From contig JAAYAJ010000105.1 of the NCBI GenBank assembly GCA_012719455.1, positions 1 through 64,000 of the forward strand: a stretch of DNA of 64,000 bases. The letters run 5' to 3'. This document shows positions 9,637 to 20,300 of the stretch, piece after piece; within the stretch, counting starts at the first letter, position 1; the number at the start of each line of letters is the position of its first letter. Source of the DNA: Acidobacteriota bacterium (GTDB taxonomy: Bacteria > Acidobacteriota > UBA6911). The position numbers and the translations under genes are program-made. Under the pieces are notes generated by a model that was not told where the DNA came from, did no database searches, and was given only the letters and a program-made list of their open reading frames with translations.

Positions 9637-10697
9637 GGCGCCGGCCGGTCCCGCCACCGGCCCGGAATGGCACGGCCGCAGGAGGGGCAGCGGCCGTTTT
9701 CCCCCGGGGCGCCCCCGATGACACGGTAGCCGCGGCGCTCGATGAGCAGGCTCCCGCAGCCGGGGCAACGGGTGTTCTCCCATTCCCCCAGCCGGCCCGG
9801 GAGGTTGCCGGCATAGACGTAGCGGAGTCCGCTCTCCCGCCCGATTTCGGCGGCGCGGACCAGGTCGGCGGGGGAGGTGCCATCGGTGTCGATCCACCGG
9901 TAATCCGGGTGGAACGCGGTCACGTGCCAGGGGATATCGGGACAGACCCCCGCGATGAATTCGGCCATGCCCCTGAGCTGCTCCCCGGAGTCGTTGAAGC
10001 CGCGGACGAGGAGCGTCACCACCTCCACCCAGATTCCAAGGCGGAAAAGGGTGCGGATCGAATCGAGCACCGGCTCGAGCCCTCCTCCCAGGCGGCGGTA
10101 CCCGCTCTCGTCGAAGGTCTTCAGATCGATCTTGCACAGGTCGAGCCAGGGGCCGATATACTCCCACGCCTCCGGCGCGGCGAAACCGTTGGAGACGTAG
10201 CCCGTCAGCAGTCCCGCCGCGCGCGCCTCCCGGAAAACCGCCGCGGCCCACTCGGCCGTAATCAGCGGCTCGTTGTAGGTGCTGACCACGACCTCGGCCC
10301 CGCCCGCGAGCGCCGCGGCGATCAGCCCGCCCGCCGTCGCCTCCCGCGGGAACACGACCGAGCCGGGGTCCCGCAGCGCCTGGGACGTGATCCAGTTCTG
10401 GCAGTAGTCGCAGCGGAGGTTGCACCCGAGCATGCCGAAGCTGTAGGTCCGCGCGCCCGGGCGCACGTGAAAGAAGGGCTTCTTTTCGATCGGGTCGCAT
10501 TGCGCCCCGGAGACATAGCCGAAGGGGACGCGCAGTTCCCCTCCGCGGTTGCTGCGCACCCGGCAGGCGCCCCGCGTCCCGTCGGCCATCAGGCAGCGCC
10601 GGGCGCAGGCGTGGCAGCGCAGCCGGCCCCCGTCGAGTCGCTCATAGAGTTCCCCGTGCCCGCTCAGTTCGTCAAGGATGTCCGAAAGCGCCCGCAT
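9627..10697 (-). CDS. Radical SAM enzyme, PflA-like / AmmeMemoRadiSam-type
   Basis: GMLGCNLRCDYCQNW (CxxxCxxC); N-terminal CHACARRC...C and C-terminal CPGC...CPSC metal-binding pairs. Confidence 0.88.
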   Translation of the reverse strand: MRALSDILDELSGHGELYERLDGGRLRCHACARRCLMADGTRGACRVRSNRGGELRVPFGYVSGAQCDPIEKKPFFHVRPGARTYSFGMLGCNLRCDYCQNWITSQALRDPGSVVFPREATAGGLIAAALAGGAEVVVSTYNEPLITAEWAAAVFREARAAGLLTGYVSNGFAAPEAWEYIGPWLDLCKIDLKTFDESGYRRLGGGLEPVLDSIRTLFRLGIWVEVVTLLVRGFNDSGEQLRGMAEFIAGVCPDIPWHVTAFHPDYRWIDTDGTSPADLVRAAEIGRESGLRYVYAGNLPGRLGEWENTRCPGCGSLLIERRGYRVIGGAPGENGRCPSCGRAIPGRWRDRPAPQP

Positions 10698-10794
10698 GCC
10701 TCTCTCCCGCCCGCAGCACCCGTCCGCCGGCGGGCGGAATCTCCGGGCCGCTCGAGCTTCACATTGCCCGCTTTTATTATAGAATGGAAAGGAC

Positions 10795-11631
10795 ATGGAA
10801 AAAATCACCGACTGGCGTCAGCTGTGGAAGGAACTCGTCGCAATCAAATCGGCGAGCCGCTCCAACGGCGTCTCGCCCGCGCCGAGGGATCCCTGGAACG
10901 ACCGGGCGCTTGCATTCAAACAGGGGGTCCTCCGCCGCTGGCAGCGGCCCGACTCGAGCCGCAACTTCATCCTCTCGCAGCTGGATGCCGACTCAACGGT
11001 TCTCGACATCGGCGCCGGCACCGGTTCCTGGGCCGCGCTGCTCGCCCGCCGCGCGCGCCGGGTCACGGCCGTGGAACCCTCCCCGGCCATGATCGCCGTT
11101 CTCTCCGCAAGCCTCGAGGAGGAAGGGATCCGCAACGTGTCGATCGTGGAGGGGAGCTGGCCCGAGGTCTACGTCGAGCCGCACGACTTCTCCCTCTGCT
11201 CCCACGCCATGTACGGGGCCCCGGACCTGGAAGCCTTCATCCTGCGGATGATCGCCTGCACCCGCCGCACCTGTTTCCTACTGCTGCGGGCGCCGTCGCT
11301 CGACGGGATCCGCGCCGAAGCGGCGCGCCACGTGTGGGGCCAGCCCCTGGACAGCCCCAATTTCACGATCGCCTACAACATCCTCATTGGAATGGGCATC
11401 TACGCCAACGTGCTGATGGAAGACACCGGGCTCTGGAAGCCGCGGGTGAGCCCGAGCATCGAAGACGCCCACCGGGACCTGAAGCGCTTTCTCGGCCTCG
11501 CCGACAGCCCGGAGCACGACGGTTACCTGCTCACGCTCCTGCGGCGCCGGCTGCGCTGGCGCTGCGGCCGGTACCTGTGGCCGCCCGAGGTCCGCTCCGC
11601 CCTGGTGTATTGGAACGTGCGCGATTTCTGA
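10795..11631 (+). CDS. Class I SAM-dependent methyltransferase
   Basis: DSTVLDIGAGTGSWAALLARRARRVTAVEPS motif I/II. Confidence 0.85.
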   Translation: MEKITDWRQLWKELVAIKSASRSNGVSPAPRDPWNDRALAFKQGVLRRWQRPDSSRNFILSQLDADSTVLDIGAGTGSWAALLARRARRVTAVEPSPAMIAVLSASLEEEGIRNVSIVEGSWPEVYVEPHDFSLCSHAMYGAPDLEAFILRMIACTRRTCFLLLRAPSLDGIRAEAARHVWGQPLDSPNFTIAYNILIGMGIYANVLMEDTGLWKPRVSPSIEDAHRDLKRFLGLADSPEHDGYLLTLLRRRLRWRCGRYLWPPEVRSALVYWNVRDF

Positions 11632-11643
11632 CCGCCCGATCCC

Positions 11644-13029
11644 TCAGTCGGGAATCCGGGCCCAGCGTATGAGCGTCCGCAGCGTCGGGGGCTTACCGTA
11701 CATCAGCACCCCCACGCGGAACACCTTCGCCGCGAACCAGAGGGAGGCCGTGGCGCCCGCCGCGCCCGCCGCGACGGCCAGCACCACCTGCCACAGCGGG
11801 GGGGGCGTGCCCGACGCCATGCGCAGCAGCGTCACGAAGCTCCCGATCGGGGGGACGAAGCTCAAAACAACGGCCATCAGGGAGTTCGGATGGCTGCCGA
11901 TAGGAACCATCAGCAGCCATGGGACCATGAACACCATCATGACCGGCATCATCAGGGGCTGCGCGTCGCGCATTTCGCTCACGGCCGAACCGACGGCGGC
12001 CATCAGCGCCGCGACGGTGAAGTACGACAGCACGAAAAAAACCAGCAGGAAGAGGAGGATGACCGGATCGACCAGCCCGGTCAGGGTGAAGGAGGCAAGC
12101 GCCCCGAGCCCCATCCCCGTGTACAGGAGCAGGATCAGAAGTCCCACCGCCATCTGGCCCAGGATCTTCCCCGTCATCAGCTCCCGCGAGGAGAGGGCGC
12201 TCAGCAGCAGCTCGACGATGCGGTTCGACTTCTCCTCGATCGTGGTGGTGAGCAGGCTGCTGCTCGAGGTGATCACCGAAATCATCAGGAGCACCATGAA
12301 GGCGATCGGCAGCATCTGGTTCATTAACGGGCTCGCTTTGCGTTCCCCCTCGGCGGTCACCACCCGCGCGGGCGGGCGCTCGACCCGGACCAGTTCGGCC
12401 ACGAGTTCCGGCGCGATCCCGGAACCGCGCAACCGGGCGCCCCGGATGCAGCCCTCGAGCCCCGCCTGCAGTTCGTCAACCAGCCGGTCGTCCAGCCCGC
12501 TGCGTACGAAGAGGTGGTAATCATCGAACCCGTCCCCCTCCCTGACCACCGCGCCGGCGGGGACGAGGGCGACGGCCAGGAGCACTCCGTCCGCCGGTCG
12601 GGGCGCAAGCGACAGCTTCAACCGCTCCTTCTCCCTTTCCGGGTCCGCGTCGGGCGCAAGCGTGACCACCGTGATGTGCGGCACCTCCCCGAGCGGCTCC
12701 TCCGGGGCGGCGCCCAGGATGGCGCCCGCCGTCACCCCGGAACCGATCTCGGAAGCGGCGAACTCCCGGAGACGCCGCCGCTCCTCCAGCCGTCGCTCCC
12801 GGATCGCTGCCGGGGAAAGATAGTGGGCAAGCTCCGCGCCCGCCTCGCCGGATCGGTCGATGACGGCCACGACCCCGTCCACCCGCGGCGGGCTCTTCGT
12901 CGTGAAGCGCGGGAGCAGAAACACCATGAAGAGGACGATGGCGGGGGTCAGCAGGATCCCAAACAGGAAACCCCGGGCCGTCACCGTGGCGATGAATTCG
13001 CGCGCAGCCACGTGGAATACTTTTCTCAT
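11644..13029 (-). CDS. ABC-2 type transporter permease (NatB-like)
   Basis: Multi-TM ABC-2 pattern; TTTIEEKSNRIVELLLSALSSRELMTGKILGQ. Confidence 0.88.
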   Translation of the reverse strand: MRKVFHVAAREFIATVTARGFLFGILLTPAIVLFMVFLLPRFTTKSPPRVDGVVAVIDRSGEAGAELAHYLSPAAIRERRLEERRRLREFAASEIGSGVTAGAILGAAPEEPLGEVPHITVVTLAPDADPEREKERLKLSLAPRPADGVLLAVALVPAGAVVREGDGFDDYHLFVRSGLDDRLVDELQAGLEGCIRGARLRGSGIAPELVAELVRVERPPARVVTAEGERKASPLMNQMLPIAFMVLLMISVITSSSSLLTTTIEEKSNRIVELLLSALSSRELMTGKILGQMAVGLLILLLYTGMGLGALASFTLTGLVDPVILLFLLVFFVLSYFTVAALMAAVGSAVSEMRDAQPLMMPVMMVFMVPWLLMVPIGSHPNSLMAVVLSFVPPIGSFVTLLRMASGTPPPLWQVVLAVAAGAAGATASLWFAAKVFRVGVLMYGKPPTLRTLIRWARIPD

Positions 13030-13991
13030 GCGTTCCCTTCCCCTACCGCTTCCTTGAGACCGGCCCGCAACCCGTCCGCACCCGCCGCTCCGGAGACGAT
13101 GTCGATGAAGATGTCCTCGAGCGTGGGACGCCGGAGCAGGATCCGGACGGGGGTTACCGCCGCGGCGAGCGCGGGAATCACCACGGCCAGGTCCACCGCG
13201 GGGGTGAGGAGGACGTTCCAGGAGGCCGCATCACGTTCGACCCCCTGGACGCCCTCGACGCGCTCAAGCGCCGCCGGGTCCGCTCCGGAATCGAGTGGTT
13301 CGAAGACGACGATCCGGGCGTCGCGCGCCTCCAGCGTGGCGCGAAGCGACCCGTCAAGCACCTTGGCTCCCCGGTGGATCATCACGATGTGGTCGCACAG
13401 CTCCTCGGCGTGCTGCATGATATGGGTCGAAAACAGGACCGTCGCCCCGCGCCGGTGCTCTCCCAGGACCAGGTCCTTCATCAGCCGCTGGTTCACGGGA
13501 TCGAGACCGCTGAACGGTTCGTCCAGGATCAGGAGCTCGGGCCGGTGGATGACGGAGGTGATGAACTGGACCTTCTGCTGCATCCCCTTGGACAGTTCCT
13601 CGCAGCGGCGGTCGGCGGCGTCGGCAAGCCCGACCCGCCCGAGCCAGGCGGCGGCTTCCGTGGCGATGTCGCCGTCCGGCATCCCCTTGATCCGGGCCAT
13701 GTAGGCGAGGAATTCCCGGACCCGCATCTTCCGGTAGAGCCCCCGTTCCTCCGGGAGGTAGCCGACCCGGTCCCTCGCCCCGAAAGCAGAGCCACAGCCG
13801 AGCACCGACAGCCGGCCGCTGTCCGGGAAGAGGATCCCCAGGATCATGCGGATAAGGGTGGTTTTTCCGGCCCCGTTCGGCCCGATGACGCCGCACAGCG
13901 CCCCGGCGGGGATCTCGAGGGTGAAATCGCGCACGGCCGTGGTGGGGCCGAATGTCTTGGTGATCCCTTCCAGCACAATGGCCGCTGCCAT
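13026..13991 (-). CDS. ABC transporter ATP-binding protein (NatA-like)
   Basis: GPNGAGKTTLIRMILG, LSKGMQQKVQF, LLILDEPFSGLDP; ATGA overlap with the permease. Confidence 0.93.
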   Translation of the reverse strand: MAAAIVLEGITKTFGPTTAVRDFTLEIPAGALCGVIGPNGAGKTTLIRMILGILFPDSGRLSVLGCGSAFGARDRVGYLPEERGLYRKMRVREFLAYMARIKGMPDGDIATEAAAWLGRVGLADAADRRCEELSKGMQQKVQFITSVIHRPELLILDEPFSGLDPVNQRLMKDLVLGEHRRGATVLFSTHIMQHAEELCDHIVMIHRGAKVLDGSLRATLEARDARIVVFEPLDSGADPAALERVEGVQGVERDAASWNVLLTPAVDLAVVIPALAAAVTPVRILLRRPTLEDIFIDIVSGAAGADGLRAGLKEAVGEGNA

Positions 13992-14026
13992 AGGCCCCCC
14001 GAAAATGCGCCCCCCTGCCGGAGGCC

Positions 14027-14602
14027 CTATCTCACGTCCGTCGCCAGCATCCCGGCCGCGCGCGCCGCCTCGAGCCCCAGGTCGCCGTCCTCGAAAACCT
14101 GGCACGACTCCGGGGGAACGCCCAGCCTGCGCGCGGCTTCCAGGAAGAGGTCGGGGGCCGGCTTGGGCCGGAACCCATCGTCGGCGGTGAGAACAACCGG
14201 GAAGCAATCCGCGACCTGGATCGCCTCCAGTTCCAGGGTGACGATTTCCCGGATCCCGCCCGAAGCCACCGCCATCGGCAGGCGGCCGCAATACTCCCTG
14301 GCGATGCGGACGACATGCGGGATCGGCTGGAACAGGTCCGCGTGGGCGTGAAAAAAGCCGTGCTTGATCCGGACCGTTGTTTCCGGGTCCCAGTCCGTAC
14401 CGTAGCGCTCGTTATAGAGCCCGACGATGTGCCGTTCCGGCATCCCCTTCTTGGAGGTGAAGAATTCCGGGTCCCATGCCCCGCCCAGGGAAGCCACCGC
14501 CTGTTCCCAGGAGCGCATGTGCAGCGGCATGGAATCCACCAGCGTCCCGTCGCAGTCGAAAATCAACCCCCGGACCCATTCGGGCACTTCGATATCGCGC
14601 AT
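14027..14602 (-). CDS. HAD-family phosphatase / phosphoglucomutase-like
   Basis: GLIFDCDGTLVDSMPLH; ...VFEDGDLGLEAARAAGM. Confidence 0.85.
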   Translation of the reverse strand: MRDIEVPEWVRGLIFDCDGTLVDSMPLHMRSWEQAVASLGGAWDPEFFTSKKGMPERHIVGLYNERYGTDWDPETTVRIKHGFFHAHADLFQPIPHVVRIAREYCGRLPMAVASGGIREIVTLELEAIQVADCFPVVLTADDGFRPKPAPDLFLEAARRLGVPPESCQVFEDGDLGLEAARAAGMLATDVR

Positions 14603-14615
14603 GGCTCGCCCGTCC

Positions 14616-16094
14616 CTAAAAAGGGTTCTCGCCCGGGTAGGGCAACCCCTTCGGGTGGTTGTAAAAGAGATCCTCGATCCCGAGCATCCGGCAGGCGGCG
14701 AAAAGCGTTTTCCCCGCGTGACCGAAGGCGACGGCCGTATGGTGAGGGAACCGGCGCTCGATCAGCACGTGACGGTAGAAGCGTCCCATTTCCCGGACGG
14801 CGAACACGCCGATGGAACCGAAGGAACGCGGATCGAGGTCGAGCACCTCCCCCTGGGCGACGTAGGCGCCGAGGCGCGCCCCGGACGTCGACTGGACGCG
14901 GAAAACAGAAACGGGCCCCGGCTGGATCCGACCCTCGAGCGTGCCGCGGGTGATGTCCGGCGCCCGCCCGGACTCCTGCAGCCGGTGCATGATCAACTGG
15001 TGCTTCATGACCGGTTCGAGCAGGCAGCTCGAGGAGGTGTTGCCGCAGTGAAATCCCATCCAGAGATCGGAGAGCGCGTAATCGCCCGTGACGGCGCGGT
15101 TGCGCTCGACCATGTCCCGGGGAACCGAATTGTTGATGTCGAGCAGTCCGGGGGGGCGCCCGGTGGCGCAGACGCACATGTACTGGCTGAGGGCGCCGTA
15201 GATATCCGCCTCGCAGGCCACGGGAATGCCCCGGGCCGCCAGCCGCGAGTTGATGTAGCAGGGGACGTGGCCGAAGTATTTCTGGAAGGCGGGCCAGCAC
15301 TTGTTGGCGAAGGCGACATACCGGCTCGCCCCCAGGTTCGCCCGCATGGCCTCTTCCAGCGCGCTCTCGTACCGGGCCAGCTTCGGGACCAGGTCGGGAT
15401 AGGTGTTCCCGGCGCCGAGCTCCGCGACGATTTCGCCCGCAATGCGCTCGACGTCGGCCTCCCGGTCCTCCGCCTGCACCAGGTCGTAGAGGTCCAGCTC
15501 GCTGTGCTCCACGATCTCGACCCCCAGGTCGAACAGCGGCTGGATCGGGGCGTGACAGGTGAGGAAATCGAACGGGCGGGGGCCGAAGGAGATGATCTTG
15601 AGGTTGCGCACCCCTTCCACCACGCGCGCGACCGGGAGGAACTCGGCGATCATGACCGCGATCTCCCGCGGATCTCCCACGGGGTACTCCGGGATGTGCG
15701 GCCGCTGCCGCCGCAGCCCGAGGTTGTAGGAAGCGCTGAGCAGACCGCAGTACGCGTCGCCGCGACCGTGGACCAGGTTGTCCCCGCTCTCCTCGGCGGC
15801 GGCAGCGATCATGGCGGGCCCGGAAAACCTCTGGACCAGCATCGTCTCCGGCCCTTCCGGCCCGAAGTTCCCGAGATAGACCACCAGCGCGTTGATCCGC
15901 TTCCGCGCGATCTCCTCCAGGGCGGCAAGGACATCGCGCTCATTCTCGACGATGGTCTCGATTTCCGTAATGGGCACCCGCATCTCCCTGCAGGCGGCCG
16001 CCACCCGGCTCCGCCGCTCGCGGGACAGCTCGATCGGAAAACAGTCGCGGCTGACTGCCACGATCCCCACATTGATGGATGGAATATTGTTCAT
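14616..16094 (-). CDS. L-fucose/L-arabinose isomerase-superfamily protein
   Basis: 492 aa; GIVAVSRDCFP..., GPEGPETMLVQRFSGPAMIAAAAEES, and FHCGNTSSSCL typical of the FucI-like family; sits in a sugar operon. Confidence 0.78.
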   Translation of the reverse strand: MNNIPSINVGIVAVSRDCFPIELSRERRSRVAAACREMRVPITEIETIVENERDVLAALEEIARKRINALVVYLGNFGPEGPETMLVQRFSGPAMIAAAAEESGDNLVHGRGDAYCGLLSASYNLGLRRQRPHIPEYPVGDPREIAVMIAEFLPVARVVEGVRNLKIISFGPRPFDFLTCHAPIQPLFDLGVEIVEHSELDLYDLVQAEDREADVERIAGEIVAELGAGNTYPDLVPKLARYESALEEAMRANLGASRYVAFANKCWPAFQKYFGHVPCYINSRLAARGIPVACEADIYGALSQYMCVCATGRPPGLLDINNSVPRDMVERNRAVTGDYALSDLWMGFHCGNTSSSCLLEPVMKHQLIMHRLQESGRAPDITRGTLEGRIQPGPVSVFRVQSTSGARLGAYVAQGEVLDLDPRSFGSIGVFAVREMGRFYRHVLIERRFPHHTAVAFGHAGKTLFAACRMLGIEDLFYNHPKGLPYPGENPF

Positions 16095-16108
16095 GAAGGC
16101 TCCTGTCG

Positions 16109-16819
16109 TTATGAACGGCGGTTGTTCCCCTGGCCGTAATAGGCGTCGGGGCCGTGCTTGCGGCGGTAGTGCTTTTCCTGGATATACGCCGGAAGCGGGG
16201 CGATTCCGGGATCGAGGGCGAACGTCCCGAGCGCCAGCCGCGCCACCTGTTCGAGAACCATGCTGTTATGGACCGCGTCGGCGGCATGCGCACCCCAGGA
16301 GAACGGCGCGTGCCCGGCGACGAGAACTCCCGGCGTCGCCAGCGGGTCGAGCCCCTGAAAACGCTCGATGATGAGCCTGCCGGTTTCCCGCTCGTAATCC
16401 CCCCGGACCTCCGCTTCCGAGAGGAAGCGGGTCACCGGGACGGCTCCCAGGAAATGATCGGCGTGCGTGGTGCCCAGGCAGGGGATCTCCCTCGAGGCCT
16501 GCGCGAATATCGTGGCATGCACGCTGTGGGTGTGGACCACCCCGCCGACACCCTGGAACGACCGATAGATTTCCAGGTGCGTCGCCGTATCGGAGGAGGG
16601 GCGCAATCCGCCCCCGATCTCCCTTCCCTCCAGGTCCACGACCGCCATCTCACCGGGGGTCAGGGAGTCGTAGTCGACACCGCTCGGCTTGATCACCACG
16701 ACCCCGCGGGACCGGTCGATTCCGCTGGCGTTCCCCCAAGTCCCGGTCACCAGTCTCAGGCGTACCAATTCCAGGTTGGCCCGGAAAACCTCGTCCTTGA
16801 GCGCATCCAGGTCCGTCAT
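16109..16819 (-). CDS. araD: L-ribulose-5-phosphate 4-epimerase family
   Basis: GTWGNASGIDR, IKPSGVDYDSL, SSDTATHLEIYRSF, GGVVHTHSVHATIFAQA. Confidence 0.92.
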   Translation of the reverse strand: MTDLDALKDEVFRANLELVRLRLVTGTWGNASGIDRSRGVVVIKPSGVDYDSLTPGEMAVVDLEGREIGGGLRPSSDTATHLEIYRSFQGVGGVVHTHSVHATIFAQASREIPCLGTTHADHFLGAVPVTRFLSEAEVRGDYERETGRLIIERFQGLDPLATPGVLVAGHAPFSWGAHAADAVHNSMVLEQVARLALGTFALDPGIAPLPAYIQEKHYRRKHGPDAYYGQGNNRRS

Positions 16820-18513
16820 GTCCGCCGCACTTCATCCCGGATATCGAGAAGTTCTTTCATCACGCTGTACATGTTACCCGATCCCCCCGGGGTTCCAAAG
16901 GCGTCGTGCAGCCGGCGGTACAGCGAGTACAGCCGGCGGTACACCGCGTGACTTCGGCTGTCGGGGGTGAACACCCTCCCGGTCCCCGCCATCGCCCGCT
17001 GCGCCTCGGCCACGGAGTCGTACCCCCCGGCCGCCGCCCCCGCGGCGACCGCGGCGAAGATCGCGGCGCCCAGCGCCGGTGCCTGCTCGCTCCGGGCGAT
17101 CTTCATCGGGCGCCCGGCGATATCGGCGTAGATCTGCATCAGAAGAGGGTTCCGGACTGCGAGCCCGCCGCAGTTGACGACCTCCCGGACCGCCACGCCG
17201 TACTCCTCGATCCGGTCGATGATCGTCAGCGCCCCGAACCCGGTCGCTTCCATCAACGCCCGATAGATTTCGTGCGCCTGCGTATGGAGGGTCTGCCCGA
17301 GGAGCAGGCCCGTGAGCCGCACGTCCACCAGCACCGTCCGATTGCCGTTGTTCCAGTCGAGGGCCATGAGCCCGCTTTCCCCGGCCCGCAGCTGCGCCGC
17401 CGCCTGCCCGAGGCGATCGAAGCGCTCCTCCGGAGTCCCGCCATAGGCCGCCGGCGCCAGTTGGTTGACGCACCACAGGAAGAGGTCCCCAACGGCCGAC
17501 TGCCCGGCCTCGATGCCGTAATAGCCCTCCATCACGGACCCGTCAACGATGCCGCAAACCCCCGGGATGTCGTCCAGGGGCTCCCCGGCGGGATGGATCA
17601 TGATGTCGCAGGTGCTGGTGCCGACGATCTTCACCAGGGTTCCGGGGGCGATGCCGGCGCCGACCGCGCCCATGTGGGCGTCGAAGGCTCCCACGGAGAC
17701 GGCGGTCGAGGGGGAAAGCCCCAGCCGGCGCGCCCAATCCTCCGACAGCGTGCCGGCCCGCCGACCCGCCGTCGCCGTCTCGGAGTAGAGGCGTGCGCGC
17801 AGCGCTCCGAGGCCGGGAGCGAGGGCGTCGAGGAATTCCCGGTCGGGCAGCCCTCCCCACGACGGGTGAAACATCGCCTTGTGCCCGGCGGCGCACACGC
17901 TGCGACGGATCGAAGCCGGTTCCAGGTTGCCCGTCAGCACCGCCGGGATCCAGTCGCAGATCTCGACCCAGCTCGACGCGGCGTCGAACACCTCCCGGGC
18001 GACGTTGCGGCAGCGGAGGATCTTGCTCCACCACCACTCCGACGAGTAGACCCCGCCGATCTTGGACAAAAAATGGGGCCGTGTCTCGGCGGCCAAGCGC
18101 GTGATCTCCGCCGCTTCCGCATAGGAAGTGTGGTCCTTCCAGAGCCATACCATGGCGTCCGGGTTCCCGCGGAACCTCTCGTCGAAACAGAGCGCCTGCC
18201 CCGCGCCGTCCACCGGCATCGGGCTGCTGCCGGTGGTATCGACGCCGATGCCGATCACGGCCTCCGGGCGGAAATCTGGGTCGGTCGCGCGCCCCTCGCG
18301 GAGGACCCCGACGACGGCCTCTTCGATCCCCAGGACGTAATCGGCCGGATCCTGGCGAGCCAGGTTCGGCTCGGCCGGGTCCAGCCAGACGCCGTCCGAT
18401 CCCGAAGGGTAGGCGAAGACCCGGGTGGCCAGCTCCCTGCCGGACCCCACGTCGACCAGCAGGGCCCGGCAGGAGTTGGTGCCGAAATCGAGCCCGATCG
18501 TGTAGCGAGCCAT
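16816..18513 (-). CDS. araB: Ribulokinase (FGGY family)
   Basis: GLDFGTNSCRALLVDVGSGRELA, WLWKDHTSYAEAAEI, NGNRTVLVDVRLTGLLLGQ. Confidence 0.92.
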   Translation of the reverse strand: MARYTIGLDFGTNSCRALLVDVGSGRELATRVFAYPSGSDGVWLDPAEPNLARQDPADYVLGIEEAVVGVLREGRATDPDFRPEAVIGIGVDTTGSSPMPVDGAGQALCFDERFRGNPDAMVWLWKDHTSYAEAAEITRLAAETRPHFLSKIGGVYSSEWWWSKILRCRNVAREVFDAASSWVEICDWIPAVLTGNLEPASIRRSVCAAGHKAMFHPSWGGLPDREFLDALAPGLGALRARLYSETATAGRRAGTLSEDWARRLGLSPSTAVSVGAFDAHMGAVGAGIAPGTLVKIVGTSTCDIMIHPAGEPLDDIPGVCGIVDGSVMEGYYGIEAGQSAVGDLFLWCVNQLAPAAYGGTPEERFDRLGQAAAQLRAGESGLMALDWNNGNRTVLVDVRLTGLLLGQTLHTQAHEIYRALMEATGFGALTIIDRIEEYGVAVREVVNCGGLAVRNPLLMQIYADIAGRPMKIARSEQAPALGAAIFAAVAAGAAAGGYDSVAEAQRAMAGTGRVFTPDSRSHAVYRRLYSLYRRLHDAFGTPGGSGNMYSVMKELLDIRDEVRRT

Positions 18514-18526
18514 GGTCGTTCCCCCC

Positions 18527-20281
18527 TTAGCCCACGAAATAGAGGTAGGCGGCCAGGATCAGGACCAGGACCAGCGCCGAAAAAACCACGTCAGCGCCGT
18601 TCCAGCTCGCGCGCGACACCCGCTTGTGCTCCACCGTCTGCGTCGCGTAGGTCAGTCCGCTGATTTTGGCGTAGTCGGGCGCCGCCGTCAGGTAGCTGGC
18701 GACGATCATAACCACGGCCGACACGACGAGGATGATCATGCTGTAGTACTGGAAGAAGATGTGGTTGATGATCCAGAAGAGCGACCCTTCCTGGTACTGG
18801 AACCCCGGGATCATCTTCACCGGGGTGTCAATGGCCAGGCGCGCGATCCCCAGCACGAAGCCGGAAACGAGGGCCCAGAGGCAGCCGGTGGAATTCAGCC
18901 GCTTGTAGAATACGCCGAGGAAGAAGACGACGAAGATAGGCGGGGCCAGGTAGGACTGGACCCCCTGCAGGTAATCGTACAGGCCGCGCCCCCCCCGGAT
19001 CACCGGGATCCAAAGGACGCCGATCAGGACCATGACCGCGGTGGCCAGCCGGCCCACCCACACCAGCCTCTCCTGGGACACGTGGCGGCGCAGCCGCCCG
19101 TAGAAATCGATCGTGAAGAGGGTGGCGCTGGCGTTGAAGGCCCCGGCCAGGGAACTCATCAGGGCGGCGAGCAGCCCGGCCACGACGATGCCGCGGACCC
19201 CGACGGGCAAGATCGTGGCCACCATCAGCGGAAACGCCTGCTGGGCGTTGTCCCGGATGATGGCGCCGTCGGGCCCGATCAGCAGGCTCTGGAACTGGGG
19301 TATCCGCCCGGAGATGGCCAGGGCGTAACATATGATGCCCGGGATGATGAAGATGAAGACCGGGAGGAGCTTGAAAAAGGCGGCGGCGATGCTGCCGCGC
19401 CGCGCCTGGGTCTCGTTTTTCGCCGTCAGTACGCGTTGGACGATGTACTGGTCGGTGCACCAGTACCAGAGGCCGATCACGGGCGCGCAGATCAGCATCC
19501 CCAGCCAGGGGTAGTTGTCGTTGAAATACCATGCCATCTGGCGAGCGTTGCTGACCGGCGCCCAGGTCCCCTCGAGCCCGGCCGGGACCAGGGGTTTCCA
19601 GAGGTTGAACATGTCGCTCGGGACGATGGCCCGCAGCTCCGACCAGCCCCCAAGCGCATGCAGCCCGAAGATGGTGACCAGGGCGCTGCCGATGACCAGC
19701 ACGATGGTCTGCACCGCCTCGGTGTAGGCCACCGCTTTCATCCCCCCGACAATGGTGTACAGCCCCGTGATCACGACCACCAGGAAGGAACCGATCCAGA
19801 AACTGTCCAGCCCCCACAGGTTGATCTCGGGCAGGAGCACTGAAAAGACGATGCCGCCGGCGAAAATTCCGACCGCGATCTTGGTCAGGACGTAGGCCAC
19901 CAGCGATATGAACGACAGGACCGTGCGCGCCGCGGGCGAGAAGCGGCGCTCCAGGAATTCGGGCATGGTGAAGACGCGCGAGCGCATGTAGAAGGGGACC
20001 ATGATCCAGCCGAGCACCAGCAGGCACCAGGCGTGCAACTCGTAATGGGCCATGGCGACGCCGTCGGTGGCTCCCGAGGCGGCCAGTCCCACCAGGTGTT
20101 CGGACCCGATGTTGGAGGCGAAGATGGAAGCCCCGATGATGAACCAACCCAGTTCCCTGCCGGCAAGGAAATAGCCGTCAGATGTCTTTTTCTGGTTCTT
20201 GGTGACCCAGACCACGACCCCCACGATCAGGGCGAAATAGCCGACGATCACCAGCCAGTCGATAGGATGCAGCACCGTCAT
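18527..20281 (-). CDS. Sodium:solute symporter (SSS/SGLT-like)
   Basis: GYFLAGRELGWFIIGASIFASNIGSEHLVGLAASG; many TM segments. Confidence 0.92.
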   Translation of the reverse strand: MTVLHPIDWLVIVGYFALIVGVVVWVTKNQKKTSDGYFLAGRELGWFIIGASIFASNIGSEHLVGLAASGATDGVAMAHYELHAWCLLVLGWIMVPFYMRSRVFTMPEFLERRFSPAARTVLSFISLVAYVLTKIAVGIFAGGIVFSVLLPEINLWGLDSFWIGSFLVVVITGLYTIVGGMKAVAYTEAVQTIVLVIGSALVTIFGLHALGGWSELRAIVPSDMFNLWKPLVPAGLEGTWAPVSNARQMAWYFNDNYPWLGMLICAPVIGLWYWCTDQYIVQRVLTAKNETQARRGSIAAAFFKLLPVFIFIIPGIICYALAISGRIPQFQSLLIGPDGAIIRDNAQQAFPLMVATILPVGVRGIVVAGLLAALMSSLAGAFNASATLFTIDFYGRLRRHVSQERLVWVGRLATAVMVLIGVLWIPVIRGGRGLYDYLQGVQSYLAPPIFVVFFLGVFYKRLNSTGCLWALVSGFVLGIARLAIDTPVKMIPGFQYQEGSLFWIINHIFFQYYSMIILVVSAVVMIVASYLTAAPDYAKISGLTYATQTVEHKRVSRASWNGADVVFSALVLVLILAAYLYFVG

Positions 20282-20300
20282 GCCGAGTCTCCTCCGCGTA

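Noticed and set aside
16905-16955. Direct repeat CAGCCGGCGGTACA near the araB 3' end
   Set aside because: Encodes a repeated YRRL helix segment; not a separate element.
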